Shown here: piece by piece, positions 33,212 to 42,700 of the stretch | Position numbering within the stretch: position 1 is the first letter of the stretch | Layout of the letters: each line of letters starts with the position of its first letter | Source of the DNA: an uncultured Steroidobacter sp. | Lineage (GTDB): Bacteria; Pseudomonadota; Gammaproteobacteria; Steroidobacterales; Steroidobacteraceae | DNA: 64,000 nt | Assembly: GCF_937958065.1 (NCBI RefSeq) | Contig: NZ_CALFXI010000100.1 | Span: 62,001 to 126,000, forward strand | Direction of reading: 5' to 3' | Translations under genes and position numbers: made by a program | Notes under the pieces: model-generated | Database searches by the model: none | What the model was told of the DNA's origin: nothing | Seen by the model: only the letters and a program-made list of their open reading frames with translations

Positions 33212-33240
33212 CAGGGCCGCCGACCGGGTCCGCGGCCCTG
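33212..33240. terminator. GC-rich hairpin between convergent genes
   Basis: CAGGGCCGC (33212-33220) pairs with GCGGCCCTG (33232-33240) over an 11-nt loop. A smaller palindrome (CGGGGAATCCCCG) lies just before it. No U-tract is visible, so this is a likely but not certain bidirectional terminator. Confidence 0.5.
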
Positions 33241-33250
33241 CCCGATGGGG

Positions 33251-34063
33251 CTATCGGTACTGACGGTCTCGCGTCTTCAGCTCCACCTTGGTGCCGAAGT
33301 GGAACACGACGCTGAAGTTGATGGTGCCGATGCGCTGATCGCGATCGATCACCGAATAGCCCAATGCCACGCCGAGCGATTCGCCCATGAACTCGGGCTG
33401 ATGCTCGATCTCGATGCCATAGGTGTCCTGCTTGTACAGGTCGCCGCCGGAGAGCGTGACCTTGAGGCTGTCGAGCGGATACCAGCTGGCGCTGAAAATA
33501 TCCGATTCGAGCTTGGCGCCGTCTTCCGGTTCGGTGGAGGTATGCACCGCGCCGAACGTGAAATCGCCCAGATAAGCTTCGGCACCGACCCGGTAATAGT
33601 CGATGCCCATGGTGTCCTCGCCGGTCGAAACGAACACCGACTCGTCGCCGCAATCGGAAGTGACGTTGCCCTTGCCGTACGAGGCCGAAATGCGGCCGAG
33701 AGTCGGCTTGCGTGCAAACACACTCACCGCCGCATCGGCATTGTTGAATCGACAGGTCTGGCGCGAGGAAGTCTGAGAAGCCACGTCGAACAACACGTCA
33801 CTGGTGCGCGCGGTGGTTCGAGAATAGCTGCCGGACAGCGAAGCGCCGAACAGATCGCCCACCGGCATGGTGGCGACACCGCCCAGGCCGAAGGTGCCGT
33901 TCGAGGTGCTGTCTTTCGTGTCGCTGTCGCTCGCGATCAAGCCGAGCGAGAAGTTGGTCGCCTGCACCGCGCGTTGCGCCGGTTCCGCCGCCGCGGCGAC
34001 GTTGGCTACCAGAGGCAAGCTCGCCAGCAGCGCAGCACTGATAAAGAGTTTTTGTGAGTTCAT
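33251..34063 (-). CDS. Exported outer-membrane beta-barrel-like protein
   Basis: A 270-residue protein. Signal peptide with cleavage near AAAA-EP (about residue 27). The rest has alternating hydrophobic/polar strands ending in an aromatic-rich C-terminal region (INFSVVFHFGTKVELKTRDRQYR), as in small porin-like barrels, and contains two Cys (SRQTCRFNN, TSDCGDES). No named family is recognised. It follows the propeller lipoprotein gene by 8 nt, so the two are an operon and may act together at the cell surface (inference). ATG at 34063; an in-frame GTG lies at 34075. Confidence 0.7.
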   Translation of the reverse strand: MNSQKLFISAALLASLPLVANVAAAAEPAQRAVQATNFSLGLIASDSDTKDSTSNGTFGLGGVATMPVGDLFGASLSGSYSRTTARTSDVLFDVASQTSSRQTCRFNNADAAVSVFARKPTLGRISASYGKGNVTSDCGDESVFVSTGEDTMGIDYYRVGAEAYLGDFTFGAVHTSTEPEDGAKLESDIFSASWYPLDSLKVTLSGGDLYKQDTYGIEIEHQPEFMGESLGVALGYSVIDRDQRIGTINFSVVFHFGTKVELKTRDRQYR

Positions 34064-34071
34064 GGAGGGGC

Positions 34072-35697
34072 TCACAGTGCTGGCGTGGGCTGCACGACGA
34101 TGCGAGCGCTGCCGGCAATGAACAGGGTGCCATTATCGGGAGTGATGGTCATGCGCACGCCGGTGCCTGGATCGGGGATCGGCTGCACCGGACCGAGCGC
34201 GGTGTAAGCGGCCTCGTCGCGATCGACGCTCACGTCATAAACGAGGATGCCGCCGGCAGCCGTGTCCACGGCGTACGCACGAGAGCCATCGGATTTGAGA
34301 GCGACCGCGACCGTCGTGTCCGGCAGCGTGCCGAGCAGCGCAAAATTGCCGTCATAAACCCTGGTGCCGTTCAGCACGACGCGAGTGAGCGAACGATTCA
34401 GCGCCGGCACGACACCGTTCTGCCGCAACGACACCGCGCTGGCGGTCAGCGAATTGGTGGACGTGGTGTAAACATATACCGGCACGTCGCTGGTCAGACT
34501 CGGGTCGCCCTGACTGAGCACCGCACCGGCGCCGTTCGCCGACATGACCGGCGTCGCGTTGTTGAGCACGATGCCGTTGAGCAAGATGGTCCCGCTGGCG
34601 GGCTCGAACAGATAGCCCTGGGTCGAGCCGCTGGTGGTCAGGCTGGTCGTGATCAGCGCGCGGTTGTCGTTGCCCATCACGATGTTCTTCAGGAACGAAT
34701 TCGTTGCCAGCGACGGCGCGGCGACGCTCGTTCCCTGCGCCAGGGTCACCGGATCGACGGGTATGACCGCGGTCTGATTGATAGCAAACAATTGAGTGCC
34801 ATCCGCGGACAGAGTGGCGTCGAGCAGCCCGGCTGCGGCCTGCGCCGGCGCGCTCCAGACTCCGTTTTCATACTGATACCGGACGATGGGATTGCTCGGC
34901 GCAGTGTCGGTCACCGTGAGCAACGCCTGTCTTTCGGCGTCGTAGATCAGCGTGCGCACCGCCGTGGTCCCCGGCAGATGGTCCAGCGTCGCGGCGGCGT
35001 AAGCGACCGGATCGAGCACTTTCAGTGCGACGTCGGAGGGAACCTCGCCGCTATGGTTGGAGGTGTCGAGATGAATGGTGTAGTCGCCCGCGGGCAGCGC
35101 CGGATGGGTCGCGATCATCTCGGTGCCGGCGTTGTTCACGGTGAATGAGGTGGCAGCCGTGTCGCCGAATCTCACGCCGCTGATGTTGAAAGCGCGCAAG
35201 CCCTGGCCACTAATGACGACCGTATCGCTCACACCCGCCGCCGCCACATAGGGCGCGACGCTCAGGATCGCCGGAGAGATCTGGTAACTGACCGAAACGG
35301 TGGCCGTGCTGCCGGCCGCCAGCCGGCTGCAGGTGGTGTCGGCGCAGTTGTAGCCGGTCACCGCCACCGCCCCGACGAACGCACCCGGCCCGATGCTCGA
35401 AGGCGTCGCCGGCACGATGGTGATCTCGGCGGTACGGCCGTTCAGCACCGAGCTGGTCGAGGCAATCGCATCGCCGCTGTGGACCACGGACAGCTGCACG
35501 ACGTCCTTGCCGAACGTCGCGGTCAGCGACTGAGCCGCCGGCGCCGGGGCGCTCGGGCCCGAGGCGCTGAAAGTAATCGCATTGGTGGAGATTTGGGTCT
35601 GGGAGGCTTCATCGCCACCGCCGCCGCCGCCACAGCCGGCCAGCAACCCGAACAACAAAAACCCTGCTACGCGGCGGGCACCGGGTAGATAGTGCAC
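34072..35697 (-). CDS. Surface lipoprotein with IPT/TIG-like and beta-propeller-like domains
   Basis: A 541-residue lipoprotein. The signal peptide VHYLPGARRVAGFLLFGLLAGC ends in a canonical lipobox, and the acylated Cys is followed by a poly-Gly tether (six Gly). Residues about 140-230 have the IPT/TIG pattern (ILSVAPYVAAAGVSDTVVISGQGL, VRFGDTAATSFTV). The remainder (about 250-540) resembles a YncE-like propeller with repeated SADGT/SDGS turns. The GTG at 35697 is chosen because GGGAG lies just upstream and it gives a compact signal peptide; ATG at 35721 is the alternative. It is likely surface or periplasm-facing on the outer membrane. Confidence 0.75.
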   Translation of the reverse strand: MHYLPGARRVAGFLLFGLLAGCGGGGGGDEASQTQISTNAITFSASGPSAPAPAAQSLTATFGKDVVQLSVVHSGDAIASTSSVLNGRTAEITIVPATPSSIGPGAFVGAVAVTGYNCADTTCSRLAAGSTATVSVSYQISPAILSVAPYVAAAGVSDTVVISGQGLRAFNISGVRFGDTAATSFTVNNAGTEMIATHPALPAGDYTIHLDTSNHSGEVPSDVALKVLDPVAYAAATLDHLPGTTAVRTLIYDAERQALLTVTDTAPSNPIVRYQYENGVWSAPAQAAAGLLDATLSADGTQLFAINQTAVIPVDPVTLAQGTSVAAPSLATNSFLKNIVMGNDNRALITTSLTTSGSTQGYLFEPASGTILLNGIVLNNATPVMSANGAGAVLSQGDPSLTSDVPVYVYTTSTNSLTASAVSLRQNGVVPALNRSLTRVVLNGTRVYDGNFALLGTLPDTTVAVALKSDGSRAYAVDTAAGGILVYDVSVDRDEAAYTALGPVQPIPDPGTGVRMTITPDNGTLFIAGSARIVVQPTPAL

Positions 35698-35790
35698 TTT
35701 CTCTCCCAAAAACAGGCGCATCGCGCGCTCGATGGAACGCGCGATGCTACCCGATCAAACTGAATACGGGATGTATGTGCAGCTATTGTG

Positions 35791-37464
35791 TCACAAGCCC
35801 TGATCCTTGGTCTCCCTTAGAAACAGCGTGCCGACGATGGCCGTCATGACCGCCACCACGATGGGATACCACAGGCCGTTATAGATGTTGCCGGTGGCCG
35901 CCACGATGGCGAACGAAGTGACCGGCAGGAAGCCGCCGAACCAGCCGTTGCCGATGTGATATGGCAGCGACATGGAGGTGTAACGGATGCGGGTGGGAAA
36001 CAGCTCCACCAGCCACGCCGCGATCGGCCCGTACACCATGGTCACCAGGATGACCAGATAGGTGCACAGCGCGATCACCATCGGGTAGTTCACTTCCGCC
36101 ATGTTGGCCTTGGCCGGGTAACCGGCGCCGGCCAGCGCGCTCTTGAGCTGCCCGGCGAAACTGTCGTTGGCGGTTTTGAATTCGGCCTTGCCCAGCGTGT
36201 TGCCGGGGAAGGAGTCGAGCACCACGGCGGTGTCGCCAGTGCCGATACGCACGCGCGCCACCGAGCCAGCCGGCGCCGCTTCGTTGCCATAGGGCACGCC
36301 GGCTTTCGCGAGCGCCGACTTGACCACGTCGCAGGACTGGGTGAACGCCTTCCTGCCGACCGGATCGAACTGGAACGAACAGTCCGCCGGGTCGGCGATC
36401 ACCGTCACCGGTGCAGTCGCGACCGCCCGCTCGAGCGCCGGATTGGCGAAATGGGTGAGGCCCTTGAACACCGGGAAATAAGTGAGGGCGGCGAGGATGC
36501 AGCCGGCCATGATGATGGTCTTGCGTCCGATCCGATCCGAGAGCGCGCCGAACACCACGAAGAACGGCGTGCCGATCAACAATCCGGCGGCGATGATGAG
36601 ATTGGCGGCTTTGGCGTCGACCTGCAGGATCTTCTCCAGGAAGAACAGCGCATAGAACTGGCCGCCATACCAGACCACCGCCTGGCCGGCAGTCGCGCCG
36701 AACAGCGCCAGCAGCACGATCTTCAGATTCTTCCAGTTGCCGAACGCTTCGGTGAGCGGCGCGGTCGACAGCTTGCCTTCCTTCTTGATCTCCAGGAACG
36801 CCGGCGACTCCTGCAGCTGCAGACGGATGTACACCGAGATGCCGAGCAGCACCAGCGAGAGCAGGAAGGGAACGCGCCAGCCCCATACGTCGAACTCCTC
36901 GCCGAGCGAGATCCGACAGACCAGGATGACCAGCAGCGATAGAAACAAACCCAGGGTCGCCGTGGTCTGAATCCAGCTCGTGTACAGGCCGCGCTTGCCA
37001 TCGGGCGCATGCTCGGCGACATACGTGGCCGCGCCACCATATTCACCGCCGAGCGCGAGGCCTTGCAACAGGCGCAACACGATCAGAATGATCGGCGCCG
37101 CGACCCCGATGGCCGCGTAGCTGGGCAACATGCCGACGATGGCCGTCGACGCGCCCATGATGACGATGGTGATCAGGAAGGTGTGCTTGCGGCCGATCAG
37201 ATCGCCGAGCCGGCCGAACACCAGCGCGCCGAATGGCCGCACGAAAAAGCCCGCCGCGAACGCCAGCAGCGCGAAAATGAAGCCGGTGGTTTCGTTCACA
37301 CCGGAAAAGAACTGCTTGGAAATGATGGCCGACAGCGAGCCGTACAGGTAGAAGTCGTACCATTCGAACACGGTGCCGAGCGAGGACGCGAAGATCACGC
37401 GCCGGTGCGACTGGTCAATGCCGCCAGCCTTGGGCTGGGACAGCGTCTGTGGTGTGGTGGCCAT
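35791..37464 (-). CDS. MHS-family MFS transporter with a 120-residue loop insertion
   Basis: A 557-residue proton symporter of the metabolite:H+ symporter group (ProP/KgtP/ShiA-like). Motifs are GTVFEWYDFYLYGSLSA at 30-46, GRLGDLIGRKHTF at 84-96, LRLLQGLALGGEYGGAATYVAEHAP and SDRIGRKTIIMAGC. It is about 120 residues longer than usual because a polar, probably periplasmic domain (about 340-460) with two Cys interrupts the C-terminal half before VNYPMVIALCTYL. A DcaP-like porin gene lies 41 nt upstream on the same strand, suggesting uptake of a shared aromatic or organic-acid substrate. Confidence 0.88.
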   Translation of the reverse strand: MATTPQTLSQPKAGGIDQSHRRVIFASSLGTVFEWYDFYLYGSLSAIISKQFFSGVNETTGFIFALLAFAAGFFVRPFGALVFGRLGDLIGRKHTFLITIVIMGASTAIVGMLPSYAAIGVAAPIILIVLRLLQGLALGGEYGGAATYVAEHAPDGKRGLYTSWIQTTATLGLFLSLLVILVCRISLGEEFDVWGWRVPFLLSLVLLGISVYIRLQLQESPAFLEIKKEGKLSTAPLTEAFGNWKNLKIVLLALFGATAGQAVVWYGGQFYALFFLEKILQVDAKAANLIIAAGLLIGTPFFVVFGALSDRIGRKTIIMAGCILAALTYFPVFKGLTHFANPALERAVATAPVTVIADPADCSFQFDPVGRKAFTQSCDVVKSALAKAGVPYGNEAAPAGSVARVRIGTGDTAVVLDSFPGNTLGKAEFKTANDSFAGQLKSALAGAGYPAKANMAEVNYPMVIALCTYLVILVTMVYGPIAAWLVELFPTRIRYTSMSLPYHIGNGWFGGFLPVTSFAIVAATGNIYNGLWYPIVVAVMTAIVGTLFLRETKDQGL

Positions 37465-37505
37465 GTTTTTCCCTGCCGGATGTGTTCTGGAGAACGAATG
37501 CTTTT

Positions 37506-38840
37506 TCAGAATGAGTAGCGGGCGACCGCCTGCACGCGCCGCATGGAACCGCTCGCGCCACTTTCGATCTCCCGCTCGGCGACCCGCAGCTCGACCCCGA
37601 GATCGAGTTTGGCGAGCGGCGAATAAAACGTATTGATGGCCCAGGACCAGCTGGACGCGTTGGCACTGCCGCCGGTCAGGCGCGGATCGTTGTCGTAATC
37701 GGATGCCGATAACATCAGCGTGCTGCGTACCCGGTCGTTCCAGACCTGACGCCAGGCGGCAAAGGCGGCCCAACCCGAGATCGCTTCCAGCTCGCCCTCG
37801 GCGGTCAGCACCGCATCGTTGGCGAAGTTGACGCCGACATAACGGCCCAGCCCGTCGCCGCCGGTGATCGAAAAGCGCAGATCGTGCCGGCCGAAATTGA
37901 TCCTGCCCGCCAGCGACAACGCCGCCCCCTGGGTCGAATCGTTCACGGCGCCGGCACCGGTCGTTTCATATTTCAACTGACGCACGAGGGCGGCCGCGCG
38001 CAGCACGCCGTTGCCGAGCTTCCAGGTGTAGGCCGCGGTGAAATCGGGAATGCTGTTGTCGTCCGAAGCGATGCGCGCGCCACCGCCGAACGGAGTGATG
38101 GTGGTCTCGGAATTTTCCGCCGAGAAAGACCAGTTGCCGAGCGTATAGCGCAGCATCGGTTGGCGCACGAAGACGGTGCCGTCGGTGGGACCGATGAAGT
38201 CAGCCGTTTCCGGCAGCGTGGTCGCATCCATGAAGTTGCTCCAGGTCTGACCCGCCAGCCAGCGGCCATATTGAAGGTATGCGTGCCGGACTTGCACACC
38301 ATACGTGTTCGTGGCCCGTTCATCGCCGAGCGAGGAGCCATACAGATCCACTTCCAGCCGCGATGACAGCAGGCCCCCGCCGGCCAGATCGGTATCGGTG
38401 CCGAAGATGAAGCGGGACTGTTTGATGTGAGAATCGAAATCGACGCCTTCGCCGGCGCCGCCGACCGGGATGGTCGCGGGCAGATAGAAGTCGCGACCGA
38501 TGCTGCCGTCCGCGATCTCGCCATCCTGGTAGTCGGACCACGAGGCGTCGAGCTTGACGAAGCCGCTGTATAGAAACCGGGTCCCGGCAGTGGCATTCGG
38601 TGTGATCGGCCTGGTCTGGACAGCGGGCGTGTCGACGATGGCTCTGCTGGCATTGCTCGGGGGCGCACCTGACATTTTTTCTCTCAGCTCGCGCAGTTGT
38701 CGTTCCAGCTCGTCGATTCGCGCTTCCAGTCCGTGCTGCCGTTCGTCTGCCCCGGCATCCGCGGCCCGCGCTGCCAGCGAACCCGCCATGCCGGTGGCGG
38801 CAATGGCCGACACGATCAGAACCTTCCTTAGCTTGATCAT
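37506..38840 (-). CDS. DcaP-type trimeric outer membrane porin
   Basis: A 444-residue outer membrane channel. Signal peptide 1 to about 26 (AARAADA). A short N-terminal coiled coil (ERQHGLEARIDELERQLRELREKM, about 33-56) as in DcaP extends into the periplasm. The beta-barrel ends with a terminal aromatic (VARYSF). DcaP-like porins take up dicarboxylic acids and small aromatics, matching the MHS transporter gene that follows. ATG at 38840 with AGGGG about 8 nt upstream. Confidence 0.85.
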   Translation of the reverse strand: MIKLRKVLIVSAIAATGMAGSLAARAADAGADERQHGLEARIDELERQLRELREKMSGAPPSNASRAIVDTPAVQTRPITPNATAGTRFLYSGFVKLDASWSDYQDGEIADGSIGRDFYLPATIPVGGAGEGVDFDSHIKQSRFIFGTDTDLAGGGLLSSRLEVDLYGSSLGDERATNTYGVQVRHAYLQYGRWLAGQTWSNFMDATTLPETADFIGPTDGTVFVRQPMLRYTLGNWSFSAENSETTITPFGGGARIASDDNSIPDFTAAYTWKLGNGVLRAAALVRQLKYETTGAGAVNDSTQGAALSLAGRINFGRHDLRFSITGGDGLGRYVGVNFANDAVLTAEGELEAISGWAAFAAWRQVWNDRVRSTLMLSASDYDNDPRLTGGSANASSWSWAINTFYSPLAKLDLGVELRVAEREIESGASGSMRRVQAVARYSF

Positions 38841-39050
38841 TGTCCATCCCCTGCTGACAAGTCGGCGCGAGCATGCGCGCACGGCTTGCGAGCCGGCCAT
38901 TCATCTTTGGTCGAAGCCGCCGCCGGCGCCATTCGACGAAAGTCGAATAGTGAGCGGCAGGTCGTTGGCGGAGGCTGCGCAGGACGCGAGTCATGGTCCC
39001 GGGCAATGGAGTTGCCGCAAGTGACGCAAGCATGGAGTATTGCGCGCGCA

Positions 39051-39701
39051 ATGAAGCGCGCCGTCCTGATCGCCGATGACCACCCCCTGTTTCGTGATGC
39101 ACTCAAGCTCGCGGTGGCTCAGGCCGTTCCGGGCGCTCAGGTCATCGAGGCGGACACCGTGCACTCGTTGTTCGCGGCGCTCGATGCCCATCCCGATCCG
39201 GAGCTGCTGCTGCTCGACCTGAACATGCCGGGTGCGCAAGGCTTCAACGCCCTGGTGCAGGCCCGAGCGAATTTTCCCACGGTGCCCATCGTGGTGATTT
39301 CGGCGCGCGAAGATCGACGCATCATGCAACGGGCGTTGGGACATGGTGCTGCCGCGTTCGTGCCCAAGTCCGCCTCGATCGACCTGATCGTTGCGGCCTT
39401 GCGCGCCGTGCTGAGCGGCGACACCTGGTTGCCCGCATCGGCTGCGACGGGTGGCGATCCCGCGCCGCTGGATGAACAGGAAATCGATGCCACGACGCGT
39501 CTGGCGACTCTGACGCCACAGCAGTTTCGCGTACTGGCGATGCTGTCCTCGGGTTTGTTGAACAAACAGATCGCAGCCGAGCTGGACGTGTCCGAAGCGA
39601 CCGTCAAAGCTCACGTGAGTGCGGTCATGCAAAAGCTCGGCGTCAGCAATCGGACGCAAGCCGTGCTGCTGGCGCAGCGACTCTCGCTGGATCAGCCGTA
39701 A
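39051..39701 (+). CDS. NarL/LuxR-family response regulator
   Basis: A 216-residue regulator. The receiver domain has D9-D10, D56 (LLLDLNMPG) and FVPKSA with the conserved Lys. The C-terminal helix-turn-helix (about 148-212) reads LTPQQFRVLAMLSSGLLNKQIAAELDVSEATVKAHVSAVMQKLGV. The ATG at 39051 fits the family N-terminus (KRAVLIADDHPLFRDAL), but its Shine-Dalgarno is weak. Its last 59 nt overlap the 3' end of the hybrid kinase on the opposite strand, its likely signalling partner. Confidence 0.92.
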   Translation: MKRAVLIADDHPLFRDALKLAVAQAVPGAQVIEADTVHSLFAALDAHPDPELLLLDLNMPGAQGFNALVQARANFPTVPIVVISAREDRRIMQRALGHGAAAFVPKSASIDLIVAALRAVLSGDTWLPASAATGGDPAPLDEQEIDATTRLATLTPQQFRVLAMLSSGLLNKQIAAELDVSEATVKAHVSAVMQKLGVSNRTQAVLLAQRLSLDQP

Positions 39702-42700
39702 GCGCCACGATCAGCGCCCGCAAGGCTGCCGGGCGCAGCGGCTTGCGCAGCACCTGAAACCCCAGCGCATTCGCACGTTGCGCCAACGCAGCCGTCCCGT
39801 CGGCAGTGACCAATGCGCCAGCTCGCATTCGGGTGGCATCTCTCGGCACCAACTCATCCAGAACAGCCAGGCCCAGGGGCTCGCCGCCGAGGTGATAGTC
39901 CGCGAGCACCAGATCTATCGGCCGGTTTCGCAGAATCTCATGCGCCTCCGCAGCCGTGGCGACGCAAAGCACGTCGATGCCCCAGCGCGTCAGCAACTCG
40001 CGCATGGCATCGAGGATGTTCGGATCGTCCTCCACGCAAAGAACACGCAAGCCTCGCAGTCCGGCAACGCTCGTCACCGGCATCGGTGTCGCCGCTGACT
40101 CGCGTATGACGCCCTTGCCGCGCGCCACCCGCACACTGAAGGCACTGCCCTTCCCAGGCGTCGAACGCAACGTGAGTTGAGTTTGCAGAATGTGAGCGAT
40201 GCGATCGCAGATCGACAGTCCCAGGCCGAGCCCGCGCTCCCCCCAGGGCGAGTGATGGTCCAGGCGTCGAAACTCCTCGAAGATCACGCTCTGGCTTTCG
40301 GCCGCGATGCCCGGACCGGTGTCGATGACTTGAAACTCGACCTGATTGCCGGCCCGGCGACGGACTCCCACGACCACCCGACCGCTGCGCGTATAACGCA
40401 AGCCATTGCTGATCAGATTCTGCAGCACCCGGCGCAGCATCCGTTGATCGGTGTACACCTGCACGCGCGTGGCATGTACCCGCAGCTCGAGGTTGCGCTG
40501 CGCGGCCACAGGTGCGAACTGTTCCTTCAAAGAATCCAACAACGCGCCGGCGTGGAATTCGCTCAGCTCCGGCTGAATCGCACCGGAATCCAGCCTCGAG
40601 ATGTCGAGCAGCCCATCGAGCAATTCCTCCGCCGCATGTAACGAGTTCTCGACCCGGTCGGCCAACTGCTCGATCTGCGGATGTTGCAGCTGCCCGGCAT
40701 GACCACGCAGCGCGGCGTTGAACAATCGCGCAGCGTTCAACGGCTGCAGCAGGTCATGACTGGCTGCGGCGAGAAAGCGCGTCTTGCCCAGATTGGCCTT
40801 CTCGGCGACCGCGGTGGCTTCGGCCAACTGCCGGGTTCGCTCGGCGACGCGTTGTTCCAATGTTTCATTGATCTCGCGCAGCTCCGCTTCGACATGCTTG
40901 TACATGGTCACGTCATTGAAGGTACTGACGTAACCGCCGTCGGGCAGCGGCTGCCCACGTACTTCGATCACGCGGCCGTCGCCACGTCGTCGTTCGGAAA
41001 GGTGAGTCGAACCCGCGCGCATGTGCGCCAGCCGTTTCTCCACGTGCACCTCCGGATCGCCGGGGCCGTACCAGCCGCGCGCGGCGTTGTATCTCATCAG
41101 ATCGGCAATGGGACGGCCGGCGCGCATCAGCTCCGGCGAATAGTCGAGCAACTCCACATAGCGACGATTCCATGCCACCAGCCGCATCTCGGCATCGATT
41201 ACGCTGATTCCCTGCGGCATGTTCTCCATCATCGCTTCCAGCATTTCGCGGTTGAAGCGCAGCTTCTGGGATGCTTCATCGAACAGCGTGACCACTTCGC
41301 TGAACTGCAGGCCGGCGCCTCGCAGCGCGCTGGTCAGTACCATTCGGGCCGAAGCTGCACCGAGCGCGCCGGCGAGCTCGCGCTCCAGGCCTTGTAACAA
41401 ACCGACGTCGGCGCGCTGTGTCGGCGAATAGTCGCGCCCCTGCTCCTGCTCATAGCGCTCGAACCAGGAGCGAGCCGCAGCAGGCCCCAGCAACCGCTCG
41501 GCGAGCAATTGCAGATCCGCAATCGTCGCCGATCCCGGCAACAGCTTGGCGCGGCGTGCATCGGCGCCCGCGATGCGTGGCGCAAGTTGCAACCGCTCGC
41601 CAATCGCCGGCGGCGAATACAACGACATGCCGACCAGCGCGATCACGTTCACCAGCAGCGACCAGAACACTCCGTGCGTCAGGGGATCCGGCCCGGCGAA
41701 ACCGAGCAACGCATGAGGCGCCAGCGTGGCGATACCCATAGGCCCCTCGGTGATCCAGTCGTGCACGATGAATGTCGGCAGCAACAGGGTGTAGATCCAG
41801 ACGAGAAATCCACCGCACAGCCCAGCTAGCACACCGACCCGGCTCGCGCCGGACCAATACACCGCAGCCACCACCGCAGGCGCGAACTGCGCAACGGCGG
41901 CGAACGCGAGCAGACCGATCGACGCGAGACTCGATCCGTTCGGCACCACGCGAAAGAGAGCGAACGAGACCAGCAGGATGGCCAGGATGGCGGCGCGTCG
42001 AATCCAGAGAATGCCGCCGAGCGCGGGCGGTCGCCAACGCCATAGCGCCGGCAGCACCAGATCGTTGCTGACCATGGTGGCAAGAGCGACCGTTGCAACG
42101 ATGACCATGCCGGTCGCGGCCGAGAAGCCGCCGAGATATGCGAGCAGCGCCAGCCACTCGTGCCCGGCACTGAGCGGCAGCCACAATACGAACGAATCTG
42201 GCGCAATCGAGCCTCCGCCGGCGCCAGCAGCGATCGCTGCCGCGGCAATCGGCAGGACAACCAGACTGATGAGCGCCAGATACATCGAGAACCACCAGCG
42301 CGCGTGGCGCACATCTCCGACCTCGGCGCACTCCACGACGCCGACCTGGAACTGGCGCGGCAGACAGAATATTGCGGTCAGCGACAACAGCGTCTGGGTA
42401 ACGAACGAAATGGAACGATTCACGCCGGCCGGCATCTGTTGCGCCGTGGCGAGCAGCGGCTCGATGCCATCGAGCTGCGTCAGCGCGAATGCTCCGACAC
42501 ACAGCAACGCCACCAGCTTCACCAGCGATTCGGCAGCCACCGCCAGCACCATGCCAGGATGATGTTCGGTCGCGTCCACCTGGCGGGCACCGAACAGGCT
42601 CGCAAACAATGCGAGCATCAGTGCGACCAGCAGCGCGCTGTCGCGATACCACGCGACGCTCTGTGCGGGCGCGCCGGCCGACAGCACCTCGATGCTCATC

